A DNA stretch of 8,381 bases from an uncultured Fretibacterium sp. (lineage in GTDB: Bacteria > Synergistota > Synergistia > Synergistales > Aminobacteriaceae). The stretch covers positions 1-8,381 of the forward strand of contig CALAUZ010000197.1 in the NCBI GenBank assembly GCA_937892105.1, given 5' to 3'. The first letter of the stretch is position 1. Each line of letters opens with the position of its first letter. The position numbers and the translations under genes were made by a program. Of the stretch, positions 6,856 through 8,381 are shown one piece after another. The notes beneath the pieces are model-generated. The model was not told the DNA's origin, made no database searches, and saw only the letters and a list, made by a program, of their open reading frames with translations.

Positions 6856-7898
6856 GAATTTTTCCTGCCCGTATCAGTCTGCATGACACCAATCAAGTCC
6901 TGTATGGAGTTCTGACGGCCTAATGAATAATTCTGCCCTGATACACTCTGATTGAGAAACTCCTCGCCCTGTGAACCCTGACCTACTTCCCGCGACAATG
7001 CTAACCTTGCCTGCCTGTTTGTCTCGCTTGGCACATACGGTACATCCTTAAACAGACTGTCAAACATTTCGCGGACTTCAGGCGACAGCTCTACTCCATG
7101 CATAGACCCATCTGAGCCTAAATAACTTATACTGTTGATTGCGGGATATACATGAGACATCCAAGTCTTGAACTGCCTGAATACTTTTTTGAGCCATCCG
7201 AATGGTGCTTTACCCTCTGCAAGATACTTCTCTAAGGCAACAGCAAATTTCTCCTGCCCATTTGTGTAACGCTCATCCTGCCCTCTTGCTTTCCTTTCAT
7301 CTTTAGAGGCCATAGGGTCAATATCACTTATCCCCAACCATTTAGACAGCTTATACCAATTATCTTTCACTGACTGCGGTAAATCTGGCACAGTGGCAAC
7401 TGCTATACCGTATTCCTTTAGGAACGCATGTCCAAATTCGTGCGGTGATGTGCTTTCATTCAAATCGGGAGAAAGAGCAATGGTTATCTTGCCACGATGG
7501 AGCTTGTTTTTCTCGTCATAATACGGAGGGTTTATTCGAGTTTCACCACGTGAACCACTTTTAGCTAAATCCTTATCGAAGACAATTTCTAGTCCCATAC
7601 CGTCCCTGTAAAGCTCATCTACTGGCATCCCATAGGCAGCAGCAAGCCCATTGAGCATACCTGACGCAATCTGCGCTGTGGCTTTGGCTTGAGTTCTATA
7701 ATGCTTGTACAAACGCGGTAAATGCTTTACATCATCTGATATTTCTCCGAATGATGACATTATGTAGTTGAATGCCCGCCTTACCGATGCAAGCGTAGCT
7801 TTTACCTTCATACGCTCGACTATCCATAATAAGCTGGCGTTTGCCCTGATGTCGGTAATATCTGTGTCTCTTTCTACGGCGGTCTTGTACGTAATCAA
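6798..7898 (-). CDS. Polyvalent protein segment with HEFGH zincin metallopeptidase
   Basis: This is 366 codons from a TTG at 7896-7898 to a TAG at 6798-6800. After a helical N-terminal part of about 120 residues comes a zinc metallopeptidase domain with HEFGH at residues 153-157. It is followed by a KWLG element, an EKFAVALEKYLAEGKAP block and a WMSHVYP stretch, ending around VELSPEVREMFDSL. This order is typical of the zincin found in phage and plasmid polyvalent proteins. The tail holds EEFLNQS, a variant of the repeated ETYKQ motif, and then the beginning of a PBECR nuclease domain that the TAG interrupts. The frame is open upstream to 7922 and has neither a good start codon nor a ribosome binding site, so this is probably an internal piece of a longer protein. 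It joins the upstream segment by a +1 frame change and the downstream segment in the same frame. Confidence 0.82.
   Translation of the reverse strand: MITYKTAVERDTDITDIRANASLLWIVERMKVKATLASVRRAFNYIMSSFGEISDDVKHLPRLYKHYRTQAKATAQIASGMLNGLAAAYGMPVDELYRDGMGLEIVFDKDLAKSGSRGETRINPPYYDEKNKLHRGKITIALSPDLNESTSPHEFGHAFLKEYGIAVATVPDLPQSVKDNWYKLSKWLGISDIDPMASKDERKARGQDERYTNGQEKFAVALEKYLAEGKAPFGWLKKVFRQFKTWMSHVYPAINSISYLGSDGSMHGVELSPEVREMFDSLFKDVPYVPSETNRQARLALSREVGQGSQGEEFLNQSVSGQNYSLGRQNSIQDLIGVMQTDTGRKNSGQVWVDYAAVSKKEAQRL
7140..7560 (-). other. Zincin metallopeptidase domain 1 (HEFGH)
   Basis: HEFGH is encoded at 7428-7442 and is preceded by a strand ITIALSPDLNES. It is followed by a helix, the KWLG element, and an EKFAVALEKYLAEGKAPFG helix likely to hold the third zinc ligand. 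The two His and the catalytic Glu are intact. It belongs to a different subfamily from the three HEIQH domains to its left: it lacks the EGF and GETEARN blocks and has the KWLG...EKYLAEGKAP pattern of phage polyvalent zincins. Confidence 0.75.
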
Positions 7899-8381
7899 TG
7901 TAAGCCTGCATAAGGTTCTTGGTTATACCTTTCCTCACGCGCTTTTCTGAAACTCTCCGAGCTTTATCATCTGCTTTGCGTTGCTCTAGCGTTCTCGTAT
8001 CTATTCTTCTTTGCGTTGGACTATTAAGATTAGCCGAATGGTATGCAACACCTTCAGGGTTTGTATCAAGTCTTCCCCTATACTGACTGCGGTATTCTTG
8101 GTTGCCGTCATGTATGAGTTTTCCGCGTTCATTAAGGTAGCCGAGCTTCTGTAAATTCCTGCTTGCTGGCATTCCGCCCAAATCAGTGCTGAAATTACGT
8201 GCTACAGCATCCCTTATACTATCAGTGTCCTGTACTCCATTAGCCGCCTGCAATATGCCATTGTATGGTGAATAACGAGCAACAACTTTCCCGTTCTCAT
8301 CTCTAAACTCTACGTAACGGCCAAAATATTTTTTCTGGTTCGGGTGTTTGTATCCAAATTCAGCTGTCCTCGCTGTGAGTT
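7732..8381 (-). CDS. Polyvalent protein segment, basic region, 5' end outside window
   Basis: The frame is open from the right edge to a TGA at 7732-7734, about 216 codons. A TTG at 8251-8253 could be called as a start, but the frame continues without a stop to the edge and the upstream residues look like ordinary protein (for example KYFGRYVEFRDENGKVVARY), so the true start lies outside. I do not recognise a family. The part before about 7880 is rich in Arg and Lys (RKADDKARRVSEKRVRKG) and may be a coiled or nucleic-acid-binding linker, which is inference. After about 7860 the translation turns into a tail without family features. The overlapping frame there (ending 6798) reads naturally as the continuation (DTDITDIRANAS and onward). 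The last 40 or so residues are therefore probably out-of-frame sequence. Confidence 0.7.
   Translation of the reverse strand, partial: LTARTAEFGYKHPNQKKYFGRYVEFRDENGKVVARYSPYNGILQAANGVQDTDSIRDAVARNFSTDLGGMPASRNLQKLGYLNERGKLIHDGNQEYRSQYRGRLDTNPEGVAYHSANLNSPTQRRIDTRTLEQRKADDKARRVSEKRVRKGITKNLMQAYIDYVQDRRRKRHRYYRHQGKRQLIMDSRAYEGKSYACIGKAGIQLHNVIIRRNIR
7840..7922 (-). other. Probable +1 frame change between two coding segments
   Basis: The upstream frame reads QAYIDYVQDRRR and then loses protein-like character. The frame one base further on reads DTDITDIRANASLLWIVERM. Skipping one base in the purine run near 7868-7876 (AGAAAGAG on the minus strand) joins them smoothly. The downstream frame is closed upstream by a TAA at 7923-7925, which bounds the switch on the right. 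Confidence 0.65.

Larger units (their letters stand above)
796..6965 (-). repeat. Dispersed (N/G/D)-E-T-(Y/F)-(K/R)-Q motif, 8 copies
   Basis: Copies, in order of translation: EEFLNQ 6948-6965; NETFKQ 5319-5336; NETYKQ 4314-4331; GETYRQ 3171-3188; NETYRQ 2514-2531; GDVYKQ 2415-2432; IETFKQ 1951-1968; DETYKQ 796-813. A weaker ERFEQ lies at 6255-6269. Each marks the start of a unit or domain, and the residue after Gln is usually small or aliphatic (Ile, Val, Ser, Pro). Regular placement at boundaries suggests a linker or processing signal. Confidence 0.8.

Overview
The whole window is coding on the minus strand. It reads as a stretch of one giant 'polyvalent' protein gene of the kind carried by bacteriophages, prophages and integrative conjugative elements. 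These proteins string together nuclease-like, ADP-ribosyltransferase-like (ART), zinc metallopeptidase and LPD-type (large polyvalent protein-associated) domains. No host-specific gene is present. Base composition is in the mid-40s % GC by eye (not counted), and the domain style fits a mobile element of an anaerobic, perhaps gut, bacterium. A finer taxonomic call is not supported.

Reading in the direction of transcription, from the right edge to the left edge: (1) 8381-7732, the 3' part of a reading frame that starts outside the window, with an unrecognised basic region. (2) 7922-6798, a zincin metallopeptidase with an HEFGH motif, ending in an amber codon. (3) 6797-1992, a 1590-codon frame with a phage-type Barnase/EndoU/ColicinE5-RelE-like (PBECR) nuclease, an ART-like domain, two copies of a 67-residue unit each followed by an HEIQH zincin, an LPD3-like domain, and a third, enlarged copy of the unit with no zincin. 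(4) 1983-1, a frame open to the left edge with a second ART-like domain, a fourth copy of the unit and a third HEIQH zincin. Because it has no stop codon in the window, frame (4) is easily missed.

The four segments are probably pieces of one ancestral frame of about 2,790 codons. Segments 1 and 2 are joined by a +1 frame change near 7855-7880. Segments 2 and 3 share the same frame and are separated only by a TAG inside the PBECR nuclease domain. Segments 3 and 4 are joined by a -1 frame change near 1992-2064. Apart from these three breaks the frame stays open and every recognisable catalytic motif is intact. This fits recent decay, sequencing or assembly error, or, less likely, programmed recoding.

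The most interesting unexplained structure is a recurring short motif of the form (N/G/D)-E-T-(Y/F)-(K/R)-Q. It occurs eight times, with one weaker variant, almost always at a boundary between domains. Together with four embedded metallopeptidases it suggests a protein cut into separate effectors, which is a hypothesis. There is no intergenic stretch longer than about 35 bases. No RNA gene, promoter, terminator, CRISPR array or insertion sequence is supported. Plus-strand open frames are shadows of the minus-strand coding.
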